A DNA stretch of 64,000 nucleotides from contig NZ_JHZK01000012.1 of NCBI RefSeq assembly GCF_000688515.1, positions 36,188 through 100,187 of the forward strand, written 5' to 3'. Position 1 is the first letter of the stretch, and each line of letters opens with the position of its first letter. Origin of the DNA: Afifella pfennigii DSM 17143 (GTDB lineage Bacteria; Pseudomonadota; Alphaproteobacteria; Rhizobiales; Afifellaceae). A model generated the notes under the pieces. The model did no database searches. It saw nothing but the letters and a program-made list of their open reading frames with translations, and was not told the DNA's origin. Positions 8,044-16,638 of the stretch are shown here, in pieces. A program made the translations under genes and the position numbers.

Positions 8044-9072
8044 TCAGTCGCCGGCAATGTCGACGACGACCTTGCCGATCCTGTCGGGATGCTCCAGCCG
8101 CGCCAGGGCGTCCTCGATGCGATCGAGGGGAAAGACGCTGTCGATACGCGGCGTGAGCGCGCCGGTCTGAAAGGCGGCGAGGAGCCGACGCAGCTCCTCC
8201 ACGCTGCCGAGCGTGGAGCCATGCACGGATAGCTGGCGCACGAACAGGCGCTGAATCTCGGCGGAGGGATGGCCGCCCGTGGTGGCGCCGCAGGTGACGA
8301 GATGACCGCCGCGGCGCAGGCTGCGCAGCGACTGGCTCCAGCTCGCCTCCCCGGAATTGTCGATCACGACGTCGGCGCCCTCGCCGCCGGTCAGCGCCGC
8401 AACGGCCTTGACGACATTCTCGCTGCGGTAGTCGACGACCTCAATGCCGAGGCTGCGAAAATGCGCCGACTTGGCCTCGCCCCCGGTGGTGGCGATCACC
8501 CTGGCACCTGCCATCAGAGCAAGTTGGATGGCGGCGTAGGATACGCCCCCGGCCGCCCCCTGCACGAGCACCGTCGCGCCGGGATGGACCGGTGCCTTGC
8601 CGAAAACCATCCGCCAGGCGGTGAGATAGGCGACGCCGAGCGCGGCGGCCGCATAGATGTCGGCCGTGGCGGCCAGGGGCAGGAGCGAGGTCTGCGGGAC
8701 CGCCAAGTACTGCGCAAAGGTGCCGTCGCGGTGCTCGCCGAAGATGCTGGCGCGCAGGCAAAGCGGCTGCTCTCCCGCCAGGCAGTGACGACAGCTTCCG
8801 CAGAAGACATACGGGTAGATGATGGCGCGCTCGCCTTTGCGAAAATGCGAATCGGCGTCGCATTCCAGCACCTCGCCGATCCCGTCGACGCCCATCGTCT
8901 GAGGCAGGCTATGGCTGATCCCGGCGCCGCTGTCGCGCATGTAGAGGTCGACGCGGTTGACCGAGGCGGCGATCATGCGCAGGAGAACGAAGCCCTGCGG
9001 CCTTTCCGGCTCTGGAATATCTACGACCCGAACGCCGCCGCGCCCCCGCTCCATCAGCCTGACAGCCTGCAT
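8044..9072 (-). CDS. Zinc-containing alcohol dehydrogenase / quinone reductase (MDR)
   Basis: A 342-residue medium-chain dehydrogenase/reductase. The GroES-like N-terminal domain carries a structural-zinc lobe with Cys91, Cys94, Cys97 and Cys105 (CGSCRHCLAGEQPLC). The Rossmann domain has the NAD(P) motif VLVQGAAGGVSYAAIQLAL near residue 170. The catalytic zinc Cys of classical ADH is replaced (NRVDLYMRD), so a quinone-reductase or enoyl-reductase-like role is also possible. It is divergent from the acyl-CoA dehydrogenase gene, and palindromes of the BadR-like type lie between them, which suggests it belongs to the alicyclic-acid regulon. No matching step is known to me in the described pathway. 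Confidence 0.75.
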   Translation of the reverse strand: MQAVRLMERGRGGVRVVDIPEPERPQGFVLLRMIAASVNRVDLYMRDSGAGISHSLPQTMGVDGIGEVLECDADSHFRKGERAIIYPYVFCGSCRHCLAGEQPLCLRASIFGEHRDGTFAQYLAVPQTSLLPLAATADIYAAAALGVAYLTAWRMVFGKAPVHPGATVLVQGAAGGVSYAAIQLALMAGARVIATTGGEAKSAHFRSLGIEVVDYRSENVVKAVAALTGGEGADVVIDNSGEASWSQSLRSLRRGGHLVTCGATTGGHPSAEIQRLFVRQLSVHGSTLGSVEELRRLLAAFQTGALTPRIDSVFPLDRIEDALARLEHPDRIGKVVVDIAGD

Positions 9073-9099
9073 CGCCCGCTCCCTTGTTATGGCTTATAC

Positions 9100-9113
9100 G
9101 TAAATATATTTGC
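9100..9113. promoter_or_regulatory. Candidate BadR-type operator, MDR promoter
   Basis: GTAAATATATTTGC is a 14-bp palindrome with one mismatched pair, 28 bp before the MDR start codon. It resembles the sites at 9251 and 11011 and is a candidate target of the neighbouring MarR-family regulator. Confidence 0.45.
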
Positions 9114-9250
9114 TCAATTGGTGCAAGGGGCGGGTGCGATAGCCGATCCTCTGACCTTTCGTTCTTCGCAGCCTCCTATTGAGCTGCCGAAAAGGTAAAC
9201 GGATGCCGCGAGCGAACGAATCCCGAACCGGATCCTGCCTTGCCAATAAC

Positions 9251-9264
9251 GACAATATATTGTC
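9251..9264. promoter_or_regulatory. Candidate BadR-type operator, acyl-CoA dehydrogenase promoter
   Basis: GACAATATATTGTC is a perfect 14-bp palindrome ending 30 bp before the start codon of the acyl-CoA dehydrogenase gene. Position and symmetry fit a MarR-family repressor site overlapping the promoter. Confidence 0.55.
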
Positions 9265-9294
9265 ATATATCGCATGCTTTGGCGGGAGGATTCC

Positions 9295-10464
9295 ATGGCT
9301 CTGGACCAGGAGACGCGCGCGCAGCTGATCGCCGCGATCCGACGTTTTGTGAAAGAGCGGCTGATGCCGAACGAAGCGCGCGTCGCGCAAGAGGACGCGA
9401 TCCCGCAGGAGATTCTGACGGAGATGCGCGAGCTCGGCCTTTTCGGCATCTCCATCGGCGAGGAATATGGTGGCCTTGGTCTCAACATGGAGGAGGAGGC
9501 GCTGCTGATGTTCGAGCTCGGCCGGGCCGCGCCGGCCTTTCGCTCCGCCTTTGCGACCAATGTCGGCATCGGCTCGCAGGGCATCGCCCTCGACGGTACG
9601 GAAGAGCAGAAGGCGCGCTACCTGCCGCGCCTTGCTTCGGGAGAGCTGATCGGTTCCTTCGCTCTGACCGAACCGGATGTCGGCTCCGATGCCGCCAGCG
9701 TGCGCGCCACCGCCCGGCGCGAGGGCGATCACTACCTGCTCAACGGCACCAAGCGCTTCATTACCAACGCGCCGCAGGCGGGTCTGTTCACGGTGATGGC
9801 CCGCACCGATCCGCAGCGCCCCGGCGCGGCCGGCGTCTCAGCCTTTGCCGTGGAGGCCGGGGCGCCCGGCCTGACGACCGGGACGCCGGAGCGCAAAATG
9901 GGCCAGCAGGGCGCCCATATCTGCGACGTCATCTTCGAGGATTGCCGCGTCCCTGCGGAGGCCCTGATCGGCGGCGTGGAGGGCCGGGGCTTCAAGACGG
10001 CGATGAAGGTGCTCGACAAAGGGCGGTTACACATTGCCGCCTCCTGTGTCGGCCTCGCCGAGCGGATGATCGACGACATGCTCGCCTATGCGGTGGAGCG
10101 CCGGCAGTTCGGTCGCCCGATCGCCGAGTTCCAGCTTCTGCAGGCGATGTTCGCCGATTCGCGCGCGGAGGCCCTTGCGGCCCGCGCCATGGTGCTTGAG
10201 ACCTCGCGCCGACGCGACGCTGGCGAGGACGTCGGCGTGGAGGCAGCCTGCGCCAAGATGTTCGCCTCAGAGATGGTCGGCCGCGTCGCCGACCGCAATG
10301 TGCAGGTGCATGGCGGTGCGGGCTATATCCGCGAATACCGGGCCGAGCAGCTCTTCCGCGATGCGCGGCTCTTCCGCATCTACGAGGGAACGACGCAGAT
10401 TCAGCAGGTCATTATCGCCAAGGCGATGGTGGTCGAAGCGCGCGAGCGCGCCGGCTTGCTATAG
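9295..10464 (+). CDS. Acyl-CoA dehydrogenase (candidate pimeloyl-CoA dehydrogenase)
   Basis: FAD-dependent acyl-CoA dehydrogenase of 389 residues with the canonical three-domain order. The signature FALTEPDVGSDAASV is in the beta domain, ITNAPQAG follows, and the C-terminal catalytic Glu lies in RIYEGTTQIQQ. It oxidises a CoA thioester to the 2-enoyl-CoA and passes electrons to ETF. Because a second dehydrogenase in the cluster looks like AliB, this one may be the pimeloyl-CoA dehydrogenase (PimC/PimD role), though the reverse is possible. The ATG at 9295 has GGGAGGA upstream and is preferred over the ATG 21 bases earlier. Its stop overlaps the convergent MarR gene by six bases. Confidence 0.8.
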   Translation: MALDQETRAQLIAAIRRFVKERLMPNEARVAQEDAIPQEILTEMRELGLFGISIGEEYGGLGLNMEEEALLMFELGRAAPAFRSAFATNVGIGSQGIALDGTEEQKARYLPRLASGELIGSFALTEPDVGSDAASVRATARREGDHYLLNGTKRFITNAPQAGLFTVMARTDPQRPGAAGVSAFAVEAGAPGLTTGTPERKMGQQGAHICDVIFEDCRVPAEALIGGVEGRGFKTAMKVLDKGRLHIAASCVGLAERMIDDMLAYAVERRQFGRPIAEFQLLQAMFADSRAEALAARAMVLETSRRRDAGEDVGVEAACAKMFASEMVGRVADRNVQVHGGAGYIREYRAEQLFRDARLFRIYEGTTQIQQVIIAKAMVVEARERAGLL

Positions 10465-10950
10465 GTGCGGCTCCGGATCGAGTGTCTTGAAGTTTTGCAA
10501 GAGCTTGTGAAGGTAATGCGTCATGTGGATGCGATCGGTAGTGGAGAACCCCTCCAGCGCGTCGCTGTAGAACTGGGATATCCGTGTCCGCAACTCGTTC
10601 TCCCACAGCATCTTTCCCTTGCGAGTCATGTGGATCAGGCGGCTGCGGCTGTCGCTGGGTGAGACGCTGCGCTCGATCAGGCCCTGGGCTTCCATGCGCG
10701 ACAGGACACCGGTCAGGTTCTGCCGGCTGACAAGAAGGAACTTGGCCAGATCGCTGACGGCGATGCCGGCCTCGTAGCCTTCTCGCGACAAGGCGCCGAG
10801 CACCGCCCATTGCTGCGTGGTGACGCTGAAGTCGTCCAGCGCCTTGGTGCCGGTTTTATGCAACATATTTGCGCATTGGTAGAGCCGGAAGAAAAGCCGA
10901 TTGCTCAGCTCGTCGAGGCGCGGCGCGGATTGTTCCGTGATTTCCATCAT
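10459..10950 (-). CDS. badR: MarR-family regulator, BadR-like
   Basis: A 163-residue winged-helix regulator. The helix-turn-helix is VSDLAKFLLVSRQNLTGVLS and the wing contains SVSPSDSRSRLIHMTRKG, both typical of MarR proteins; helices at both ends form the dimer interface. In Rhodopseudomonas palustris BadR controls the cyclohexanecarboxylate genes and responds to 2-ketocyclohexanecarboxyl-CoA, the BadI substrate. Here the gene is divergent from badH and badI and convergent with an acyl-CoA dehydrogenase, the same company it keeps there. Related palindromes occur in its own promoter and in the MDR and dehydrogenase promoters. Two ATGs are adjacent at the start. Assignment rests on family plus context. 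Confidence 0.7.
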   Translation of the reverse strand: MMEITEQSAPRLDELSNRLFFRLYQCANMLHKTGTKALDDFSVTTQQWAVLGALSREGYEAGIAVSDLAKFLLVSRQNLTGVLSRMEAQGLIERSVSPSDSRSRLIHMTRKGKMLWENELRTRISQFYSDALEGFSTTDRIHMTHYLHKLLQNFKTLDPEPHL

Positions 10951-11010
10951 TTGGCCAATATCTGCCTGCTTGCGCCGTCCGTCAACTCTCGGATGGTCTA
11001 GTTCATATGA

Positions 11011-11024
11011 GTAAATATCTTGAC
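11011..11024. promoter_or_regulatory. Candidate BadR-type operator, badR/badH intergenic region
   Basis: GTAAATATCTTGAC is a degenerate version of the 9100 and 9251 palindromes, 61 bp before the badR start codon and 134 bp before badH. It could serve autoregulation and badH control. Confidence 0.4.
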
Positions 11025-11157
11025 ATAAAATACTGCGGCGCGCTAGGTTTGCGAACGAGGGGCAAGGCGCGGAGAAGCGGCCGGTCCCCGCTGCGGGGCG
11101 AACAAGAACAGGGCTCTGTCAGCGCAAGAGATCACCGCGCGCGGAACGGGGAGCGAG

Positions 11158-11928
11158 TTGTTGAGGGGATTAGAAGGTAAAGTTGTTGTCGTAACCGGCG
11201 GCGCCGGCGGCATCGGCAGCGAGACGTGCCGGCGTTTCGCCGAGGCGGGGGCGGCGGTCGCCGTGCTCGACCGCGACGAGGCTGCGGCTCGCACGCTTGC
11301 CGAGCGTATCGCCGGTACCGGCGCAAGCGGTGTGGCGGTCGGCGTCGATCTCACGGATTTGCCTGCCACGCAGGCGGCCGTGGCGGAGGTGGAGGAGGCG
11401 CTCGGGCCGATCGACGTCCTCATCAACAATGCCGGCTGGGATGTCTTCACGCCGTTTCTGAAGAGCGAGCCCGATTTCTGGGCCAAGATTATCGACATCA
11501 ACCTGCGCGGCGTGCTCAACGTCACCCATCCGGTGCTTAGCCGCATGGCTGAGCGCGGCTCGGGCCGGATCGTGTCGATCGCCTCCGACGCGGCCAGGGT
11601 CGGCTCTTCCGGGGAATCGGTCTATGCCGCCTGCAAGGCCGGGCTGATCGCGCTTTCCAAGACGCTCGCCCGCGAGCATGCGCGTCAAGGCATCACCTTC
11701 AACGTCGTCTGTCCGGGGGTGACGGCGACGGACATGCTGGAAGTCTTCCTGGAGGGCGCCGGCGACAAGGAGAAGCTGCGCACCGCCTTCACCCGCGCCG
11801 TGCCTATGGGCCGCCTCGGCCGGCCAGAGGATGTTCCCGGCGCGATCCTCTTCTTCGCCAGCGACGACGCGGCCTTTATCACCGGACAGGTGATATCCGT
11901 CTCCGGCGGCTTGACGATGCATGGCTGA
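11158..11928 (+). CDS. badH: SDR, 2-hydroxycyclohexanecarboxyl-CoA dehydrogenase (BadH-like)
   Basis: Short-chain dehydrogenase of 256 residues. The cofactor motif is VTGGAGGIGSETCRRFAEAG, the structural motif is NNAG, and the catalytic triad reads Ser (IASDAA region) with YAACK supplying Tyr and Lys. BadH oxidises 2-hydroxycyclohexanecarboxyl-CoA to the 2-keto compound with NAD, immediately before the BadI step, and the next gene is badI. No ATG fits: the start is TTG at 11158 or the adjacent TTG at 11161, with GGGGAG upstream. The assignment as BadH rather than a general 3-hydroxyacyl-CoA dehydrogenase comes from the order badR-badH-badI. Confidence 0.75.
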   Translation: MLRGLEGKVVVVTGGAGGIGSETCRRFAEAGAAVAVLDRDEAAARTLAERIAGTGASGVAVGVDLTDLPATQAAVAEVEEALGPIDVLINNAGWDVFTPFLKSEPDFWAKIIDINLRGVLNVTHPVLSRMAERGSGRIVSIASDAARVGSSGESVYAACKAGLIALSKTLAREHARQGITFNVVCPGVTATDMLEVFLEGAGDKEKLRTAFTRAVPMGRLGRPEDVPGAILFFASDDAAFITGQVISVSGGLTMHG

Positions 11929-11938
11929 GGGCGGGGAC

Positions 11939-12724
11939 ATGGAATATCAGGACATTCTTTACAGCGTGCAGGACGGGGTGGCGTACGTCACCATCAACCG
12001 CCCGGACAAATACAACGCCTTTCGCGGCAAGACCTGCGAAGAGCTGATCGCCGCCTTCAACACGGCCGGCTGGGACAAATCGGTCGGCGTCATCGTGCTC
12101 GCGGGCGCCGGCGACAAGGCGTTCTGTACCGGCGGCGACCAATCCGCCCATGAAGGCCAGTATGACGGACGCGGCACGATCGGGCTGCCGATAGAGGAGC
12201 TGCATTCCATCATCCGCGACGTGCCGAAGCCGGTGATCGCCAAGGTGCAGGGCTTCGCCATCGGCGGCGGCAACGTCCTGTGCACGATCTGCGACTTCAC
12301 TATCGCGGGCCAGAAGGCCGTTTTCGGCCAGGTCGGCCCGAAGGTCGGCTCGGTCGATCCGGGCTTCGGCACTGCCTTTCTGGCGCGTGTCGTCGGCGAG
12401 AAGAAGGCCAGGGAAATGTGGTACCTGTGCCGGCGCTACTCGGCCGAGGAGGCACTGGCGATGGGGCTGGTGAACGCCGTCGTGCCGAACGAAGAGCTCG
12501 ATGCGGAAGTCGGGCGCTGGTGCGCCGACATCCTGGAGAAGAGCCCGACAGCGATCGCCATCGCCAAGCGCTCTTTCAACATGGACAGCGAGCATATCCG
12601 CGGCATCGCCGGAATGGGGATGTACGCGCTCAGCCTCTACTACGACACCGAAGAAAGCAAAGAGGGCGGCAAAGCGTTCAAAGAGAAGCGCAAGCCCGAT
12701 TTCCGCAAATTCACCAAGCAATAA
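11939..12724 (+). CDS. badI: 2-ketocyclohexanecarboxyl-CoA hydrolase
   Basis: Crotonase-fold ring-cleaving hydrolase of 261 residues. BadI opens 2-ketocyclohexanecarboxyl-CoA hydrolytically to pimeloyl-CoA. The stretches INRPDKYNAFRGKTCEELI, AGAGDKAFCTGGDQSAHEG, VQGFAIGGGNVLCTICDFTI and FGQVGPKVGSVDPGFGTAFL match the Rhodopseudomonas enzyme almost word for word as I remember it. A carboxyl end EKRKPDFRKF is also shared. The related MenB-type fold uses the same oxyanion hole for ring chemistry. I chose the ATG at 11939 (MEYQDILY), which aligns with the known N-terminus and has a GGGG ribosome-binding site; the in-frame ATG at 11921 overlaps the end of badH. This is the most specific marker of the pathway in the window. 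Confidence 0.9.
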   Translation: MEYQDILYSVQDGVAYVTINRPDKYNAFRGKTCEELIAAFNTAGWDKSVGVIVLAGAGDKAFCTGGDQSAHEGQYDGRGTIGLPIEELHSIIRDVPKPVIAKVQGFAIGGGNVLCTICDFTIAGQKAVFGQVGPKVGSVDPGFGTAFLARVVGEKKAREMWYLCRRYSAEEALAMGLVNAVVPNEELDAEVGRWCADILEKSPTAIAIAKRSFNMDSEHIRGIAGMGMYALSLYYDTEESKEGGKAFKEKRKPDFRKFTKQ

Positions 12725-12753
12725 ACCGTTCATGACAGCGGAGGGAGGAAGTA

Positions 12754-13983
12754 ATGTTGATGAAGAAGGTTGCAGCTAGGATTGTGTTGGCGGCGGCGGC
12801 GGCCGGGGTCGCCGGCGCGGCCTGGGCCGAGGACGGGCCGATCAAGGTCGGCTTTGTCGGCGGGCTCACAGGGGCCTGCGCGGCGCTGGTGGAAGACGAG
12901 CTGAATGCCGTGCGCATGGGCGTGGACGAGCTCAATGCGGCGGGCGGCATTCTCGGCCGGCAGGTGGAACTCGTCGTTCGCGATAGCCAAACCAAACCCG
13001 ACGAGGGTGCCAAACAGTCCCGCGAACTCATCGTCGGGGAGGACATCGACCTACTCACCGGCGTGTGCTCGTCCTCTGTCATGCTGGCGATGACGGCCGT
13101 CTCCAAAGAGCTGAAGGTGCCGTTCTACTCCGCTATCGGCTCCACGCAGAAGGCCAATGTGGAAGCCTACCAGCCCTATTTCTGGCAGGTTCAGGCCAAC
13201 GCCACCATGGAAGCCGTCGCGGCGGCCGAATATGTCGCGAAGAAACCTGAGTGGCGACGCATCGTCCCGATGGGCTTCGACTACGAATGGGGTCACAGCT
13301 CGGTCGACGCCTTCACGACGCATCTGAAGAAGCTGCGTCCTGAGATCGAGATCACCGATCCGATCTTTCCGAAGGTCGGCGAGGCCAACATGGCCCCCTA
13401 CATTACCGCCGCCCTGGCCAAGCAACCCGATGCGATCTTCGCCGCGGTGTTCGGCGGCGGATTGGCGAGCCTCATCAAGCAGGGCCAGGGCTATGGCATG
13501 TTCGAGCGCTCCAACCTCGTCACCCTGCTGACGGTGGACGCCCTGCAGTCCATGGGCGACGCCATGCCCAAGGAGCGCGTCTTCGGCGTGGCGCGTGCGC
13601 CCTTCTTCGCCATCGAGGACAGCGAGGACGCCCGCGCCTTCATCGCGCATTATCGCAGCAAGTACGGCGAGTATCCGACCGACTGGTCCATCAACGGCTA
13701 TGACGGCCTAATGTTCTACGCCGCAGCAGCGGAGGCGGCCGGAAGCGTGGAGCCGGATGCGCTGATGAAGGCGGTGCACGAAATCACCTTTGACGGGCTG
13801 CGCGGCAACGCGCTCAAGGTGCGCGCCTTCGACGGCCAGATGAACGCCCCGTCCTATGTCGGCGAGGTGAGCTTTGAGGACGGCTACGACTTCGCGATCA
13901 TGAAGAACGTGGAGGTCTATGCGGGCGAGGCGCTGATGTGGCCGGAGGAGACCATCCAGGCCGCGCGCGACGCCGCCAAGTAG
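12754..13983 (+). CDS. LIV-type ABC transporter substrate-binding protein
   Basis: Periplasmic type I binding protein of 409 residues. A signal peptide (MLMKKVAARIVLAAAAAGVA, cleavage predicted after AWA) precedes the mature domain IKVGFVGGLTGACAALVEDE. The Leu/Ile/Val-family fold is shown by ELNAAGGILGRQVELVVRDS and the later GYDGLMFYAAAAEAAG. Families close to LivJ also import aromatic and alicyclic acids, and this gene sits between badI and aliB, so cyclohexanecarboxylate or a related ring acid is the likely ligand. A GGGAGGAAG ribosome-binding site precedes the ATG. A 9-bp stem-loop follows the stop codon before the permease gene, which may keep this mRNA segment more abundant. Confidence 0.85.
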   Translation: MLMKKVAARIVLAAAAAGVAGAAWAEDGPIKVGFVGGLTGACAALVEDELNAVRMGVDELNAAGGILGRQVELVVRDSQTKPDEGAKQSRELIVGEDIDLLTGVCSSSVMLAMTAVSKELKVPFYSAIGSTQKANVEAYQPYFWQVQANATMEAVAAAEYVAKKPEWRRIVPMGFDYEWGHSSVDAFTTHLKKLRPEIEITDPIFPKVGEANMAPYITAALAKQPDAIFAAVFGGGLASLIKQGQGYGMFERSNLVTLLTVDALQSMGDAMPKERVFGVARAPFFAIEDSEDARAFIAHYRSKYGEYPTDWSINGYDGLMFYAAAAEAAGSVEPDALMKAVHEITFDGLRGNALKVRAFDGQMNAPSYVGEVSFEDGYDFAIMKNVEVYAGEALMWPEETIQAARDAAK

Positions 13984-13998
13984 AACCGTCAAGACATC

Positions 13999-14032
13999 GC
14001 CCTCCGGCTGTCGGGCTCCGACGCCGGAGGGC
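13999..14032 (+). promoter_or_regulatory. Intercistronic stem-loop covering the livH ribosome-binding site
   Basis: A perfect 9-bp stem, GCCCTCCGG (13999-14007) with CCGGAGGGC (14024-14032), lies between the binding-protein stop and livH. The 3' arm contains GGAGGG, the only Shine-Dalgarno-like sequence before livH, so the stem could both stabilise upstream mRNA and lower livH translation. Confidence 0.55.
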
Positions 14033-14045
14033 AACGGTAACGTTC

Positions 14046-14918
14046 ATGATCCTTGTCCAACTCGTCAACGGGCTGATGGAAGGCATGATGCTCTTCCTCA
14101 TCGCCTCGGGCCTGACACTGATCTTCGGTGTCTCGCGCATCATCAACTTCGCGCACGGCTCGCTCTACATGCTGGGTGCCTTCCTCACCTGGCAATTGGT
14201 GCCGCTGCTGGCACCTGGAACGGTCGCGGGCTTTTTTGGCGCCGTGCTCCTCTCGGCGGTCCTCGTGGCCGTGATAGGGACCATCTTCGAGATGCTGATC
14301 CTGCGCCGCATCTACGGCGCGGACACCCTGATGCAGCTCATCATCACCATCGCGCTCGTCTTCATTCTGCGCGATGCGGTGCGAACCATCTGGGGCCCCA
14401 ACAGCCTCTCCGTACCGATGCCGGACGCCATGATGGGCGCCCTGGTCATCGGCGACAACTTCTTCCCGATCTTCCCCTTCGTCATCTTCGGCGCCGGCCT
14501 GGTCGTGGTGCTGGCGATGATCCTCGTCATCCACTTCACGCGCGCCGGCATCCTCCTGCGCGCCGCGACCGACGATCGAGGCATGGCCAGCCTTCTGGGC
14601 GTCAACGAGAAGCTGGTTTTCACGCTGGTCTTCGCGGCCGGCTGCTTCCTGGCCGGCCTCGCCGGCGGCATGGCCGCGCCCTACGGCGACGTGAACTATC
14701 TCCTCGATACGACGGTGATCGTCTCCGCCTTCATCGTTTGCGTCATCGGCGGCCTGGGCAATCTCTACGGCGCGCTGGCAGGTGCCATGGTCGTGGGAGT
14801 CACCAAGGCGATGGGGGTGATGTTCTTCCCGCGCCTGGCCATGGTGCTGATCTTCCTGATCATGGCCGCGGTCCTGGTCGCCCGCTCGCTCGGCCGCCAG
14901 GCAGGGCCAGCGCGATGA
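14046..14918 (+). CDS. livH: ABC transporter permease, LivH family
   Basis: Inner-membrane permease of 290 residues with about eight hydrophobic segments. The family hallmarks are LTLIFGVSRIINFAHGSLYM near the N-terminus and VIGGLGNLYGALAGAMVVG near the C-terminus. It forms the translocation path with the LivM subunit encoded next. The ATG at 14046 starts the conserved MILVQLVNGLMEGMM; upstream in-frame sequence is hydrophilic Arg-rich and not family-like. The stop codon overlaps the LivM start in ATGA, showing translational coupling. It belongs to the importer embedded in the alicyclic-acid cluster. Confidence 0.9.
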   Translation: MILVQLVNGLMEGMMLFLIASGLTLIFGVSRIINFAHGSLYMLGAFLTWQLVPLLAPGTVAGFFGAVLLSAVLVAVIGTIFEMLILRRIYGADTLMQLIITIALVFILRDAVRTIWGPNSLSVPMPDAMMGALVIGDNFFPIFPFVIFGAGLVVVLAMILVIHFTRAGILLRAATDDRGMASLLGVNEKLVFTLVFAAGCFLAGLAGGMAAPYGDVNYLLDTTVIVSAFIVCVIGGLGNLYGALAGAMVVGVTKAMGVMFFPRLAMVLIFLIMAAVLVARSLGRQAGPAR

Positions 14919-15880
14919 TGGCGCGTCTTGCGCGCGCGGAGATGCCGCGCCTCCGCCAGATGCTCTTCGTCGCGGGCGCCGTTGCCGCGCTGGAGGCGGT
15001 GAACCGGCTCACCGGGGTCAGCGGCTCGCTGCTGGTGGCGGAGATCATCATCATGATGGTGTTCGCCTCCAGCCTGAACCTGCTCATGAGCTTCGGCCAC
15101 ATGGTCTCCTTCGGTCATGCCGCCTATTTCGGGCTGGGCTCCTACGGCTTTGCGCTGGCGATCACACGCTTCGACGTGCCGGCCGAGGCGGCGCTTGTCT
15201 TCGGCCCGCTCCTGGCCGGGATCGGCGGCCTCGTCTTCGGGGCGCTCTGCGTGCGCCTTACCGAGATCTATTTCGCCATGCTGACCCTGGCCTGCGCCCA
15301 GATCACCTATACCGTGCTCTTTCAATGGTACGATTTTACCGGCGGCGATACCGGGCTCACCGGCTTCATGACGCCGCGCTTCGGGCTGAGCGAGGCGAAC
15401 TTCGCCTCGGCCGCCATGGTGCTGGCGCTCGTGTGCCTCTACGTCTTGTGGCGTGTCGTCCATTCACCCCTCGGCCTTGCCATCCGCTCGGTTGGCCAAG
15501 ACCGCTATCGCGCCGAGGCGCTCGGCCTCAGCCCGCGCCGGGTGCAACTGGTGGCCTTCGTGATCTCGGCTTTCTTCGCCGGCGTCGCCGGCACCCTGTT
15601 CGCGGTGTTTCACGGCAATGCGTTCCCGGACTACGCCGGGCTCGGCTTCACCCTGGACGCGCTCATCATGGTCGTGCTCGGCGGCCTCAACAGCTTCCTC
15701 GGCGGGGTTTGGGGAGCGCTCGTCTACACGCTCCTGAAGAACTTTGTGCCGCTGATGACCGCGCATTGGGAGCTCATTCTCGGCCTTATCCTGCTGGCGA
15801 TCGTCCTCGTCATGCCGCACGGGCTCGCCGGTGGCGTCAAACGCCTCGCCGGGATGCTGGGGTGGGGGGCGCTGCGATGA
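14915..15880 (+). CDS. livM: ABC transporter permease, LivM family
   Basis: Second membrane subunit of the importer, 321 residues. LivM hallmarks are SLNLLMSFGHMVSFGHAAYF, GALCVRLTEIYFAMLTLACA and VVLGGLNSFLGGVWGA. About nine to ten membrane segments are apparent. The ATG at 14915 overlaps the livH stop by four bases, and the gene ends by overlapping livG in the same ATGA manner, so all membrane and ATPase genes are tightly coupled. It pairs with livH for ring-acid uptake; substrate specificity is set by the binding protein. Confidence 0.9.
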   Translation: MMARLARAEMPRLRQMLFVAGAVAALEAVNRLTGVSGSLLVAEIIIMMVFASSLNLLMSFGHMVSFGHAAYFGLGSYGFALAITRFDVPAEAALVFGPLLAGIGGLVFGALCVRLTEIYFAMLTLACAQITYTVLFQWYDFTGGDTGLTGFMTPRFGLSEANFASAAMVLALVCLYVLWRVVHSPLGLAIRSVGQDRYRAEALGLSPRRVQLVAFVISAFFAGVAGTLFAVFHGNAFPDYAGLGFTLDALIMVVLGGLNSFLGGVWGALVYTLLKNFVPLMTAHWELILGLILLAIVLVMPHGLAGGVKRLAGMLGWGALR

Positions 15881-16638
15881 CGCAACTGCGTTCAGACCTG
15901 ATCCTGACGGCGCGCGGCCTGCGCAAGACCTACGGTCAGTTCGTGGCGCTCAACGACGTGAATTTTGATCTGAGGGGCGGCGAGAAACACGCTCTGATCG
16001 GACCGAACGGGGCCGGCAAGTCGACGTTCATCAGCTGTGTCGCCGGGCAGCTGCCGGGCGTTGAAGGGGCGGTCCTGTTCCGAGGCCGGGATATCGGCTC
16101 GCTGCGCCCGCACCAGCTTGCGCATCGCGGCATCGGCCGGACCTTCCAGATCAGCCGGACCTTCCTGCAGATGACGGTCCTGGAAAACATGACCGCGGCC
16201 TATGTGATCGCCGCCGACAGTTGGACGAGCCTGCGCCGTCGCGTATTGGCGCGCCAGCAGGACAAGGCCGCCAACATGCTGCGCATCATCGGCCTGTCGC
16301 AGCGCGCCCACGAGCGCGTCCTGGATCTGCCCCTCGGCGAGCGCAAGCGGTTGGAGTTCGGAATGGCGTTGGCCGGCGATCCCGACCTGTTGCTGCTCGA
16401 CGAGCCCACCGCCGGCATGAGCATCAAGGAGCGCCATCACCTGATGGACTTCGTGGCGGAGCGCATCGACGCGACGGGCAAGACGCTGCTCTTCGTGGAG
16501 CACGACATCGACGTGGTGCTGAAGATCGCCAGCCGCGTCACGGTGATGGTGCGCGGCGGCATCTTGGTGGAGGGAACGCCCGCCGAGATCGCCGCCAACA
16601 AGGAGGTGCAGGCCGTCTATCTCGGGGAGGCGCATTGA
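15877..16638 (+). CDS. livG: ABC transporter ATP-binding protein, LivG family
   Basis: Cytoplasmic ATPase of 253 residues. Walker A is GPNGAGKST, the Q-loop region contains GIGRTFQISRTF (the LivG hallmark), the signature region is degenerate (LPLGERKRLEFGMAL in place of LSxGxxRxxEIxxxL) and Walker B is LLLLDEPTAGM. The switch His is in LLFVEHDIDVV. The ATG overlaps the livM stop by four bases and the stop overlaps livF by one. It powers the embedded importer as a heterodimer with livF. Confidence 0.9.
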   Translation: MTQLRSDLILTARGLRKTYGQFVALNDVNFDLRGGEKHALIGPNGAGKSTFISCVAGQLPGVEGAVLFRGRDIGSLRPHQLAHRGIGRTFQISRTFLQMTVLENMTAAYVIAADSWTSLRRRVLARQQDKAANMLRIIGLSQRAHERVLDLPLGERKRLEFGMALAGDPDLLLLDEPTAGMSIKERHHLMDFVAERIDATGKTLLFVEHDIDVVLKIASRVTVMVRGGILVEGTPAEIAANKEVQAVYLGEAH

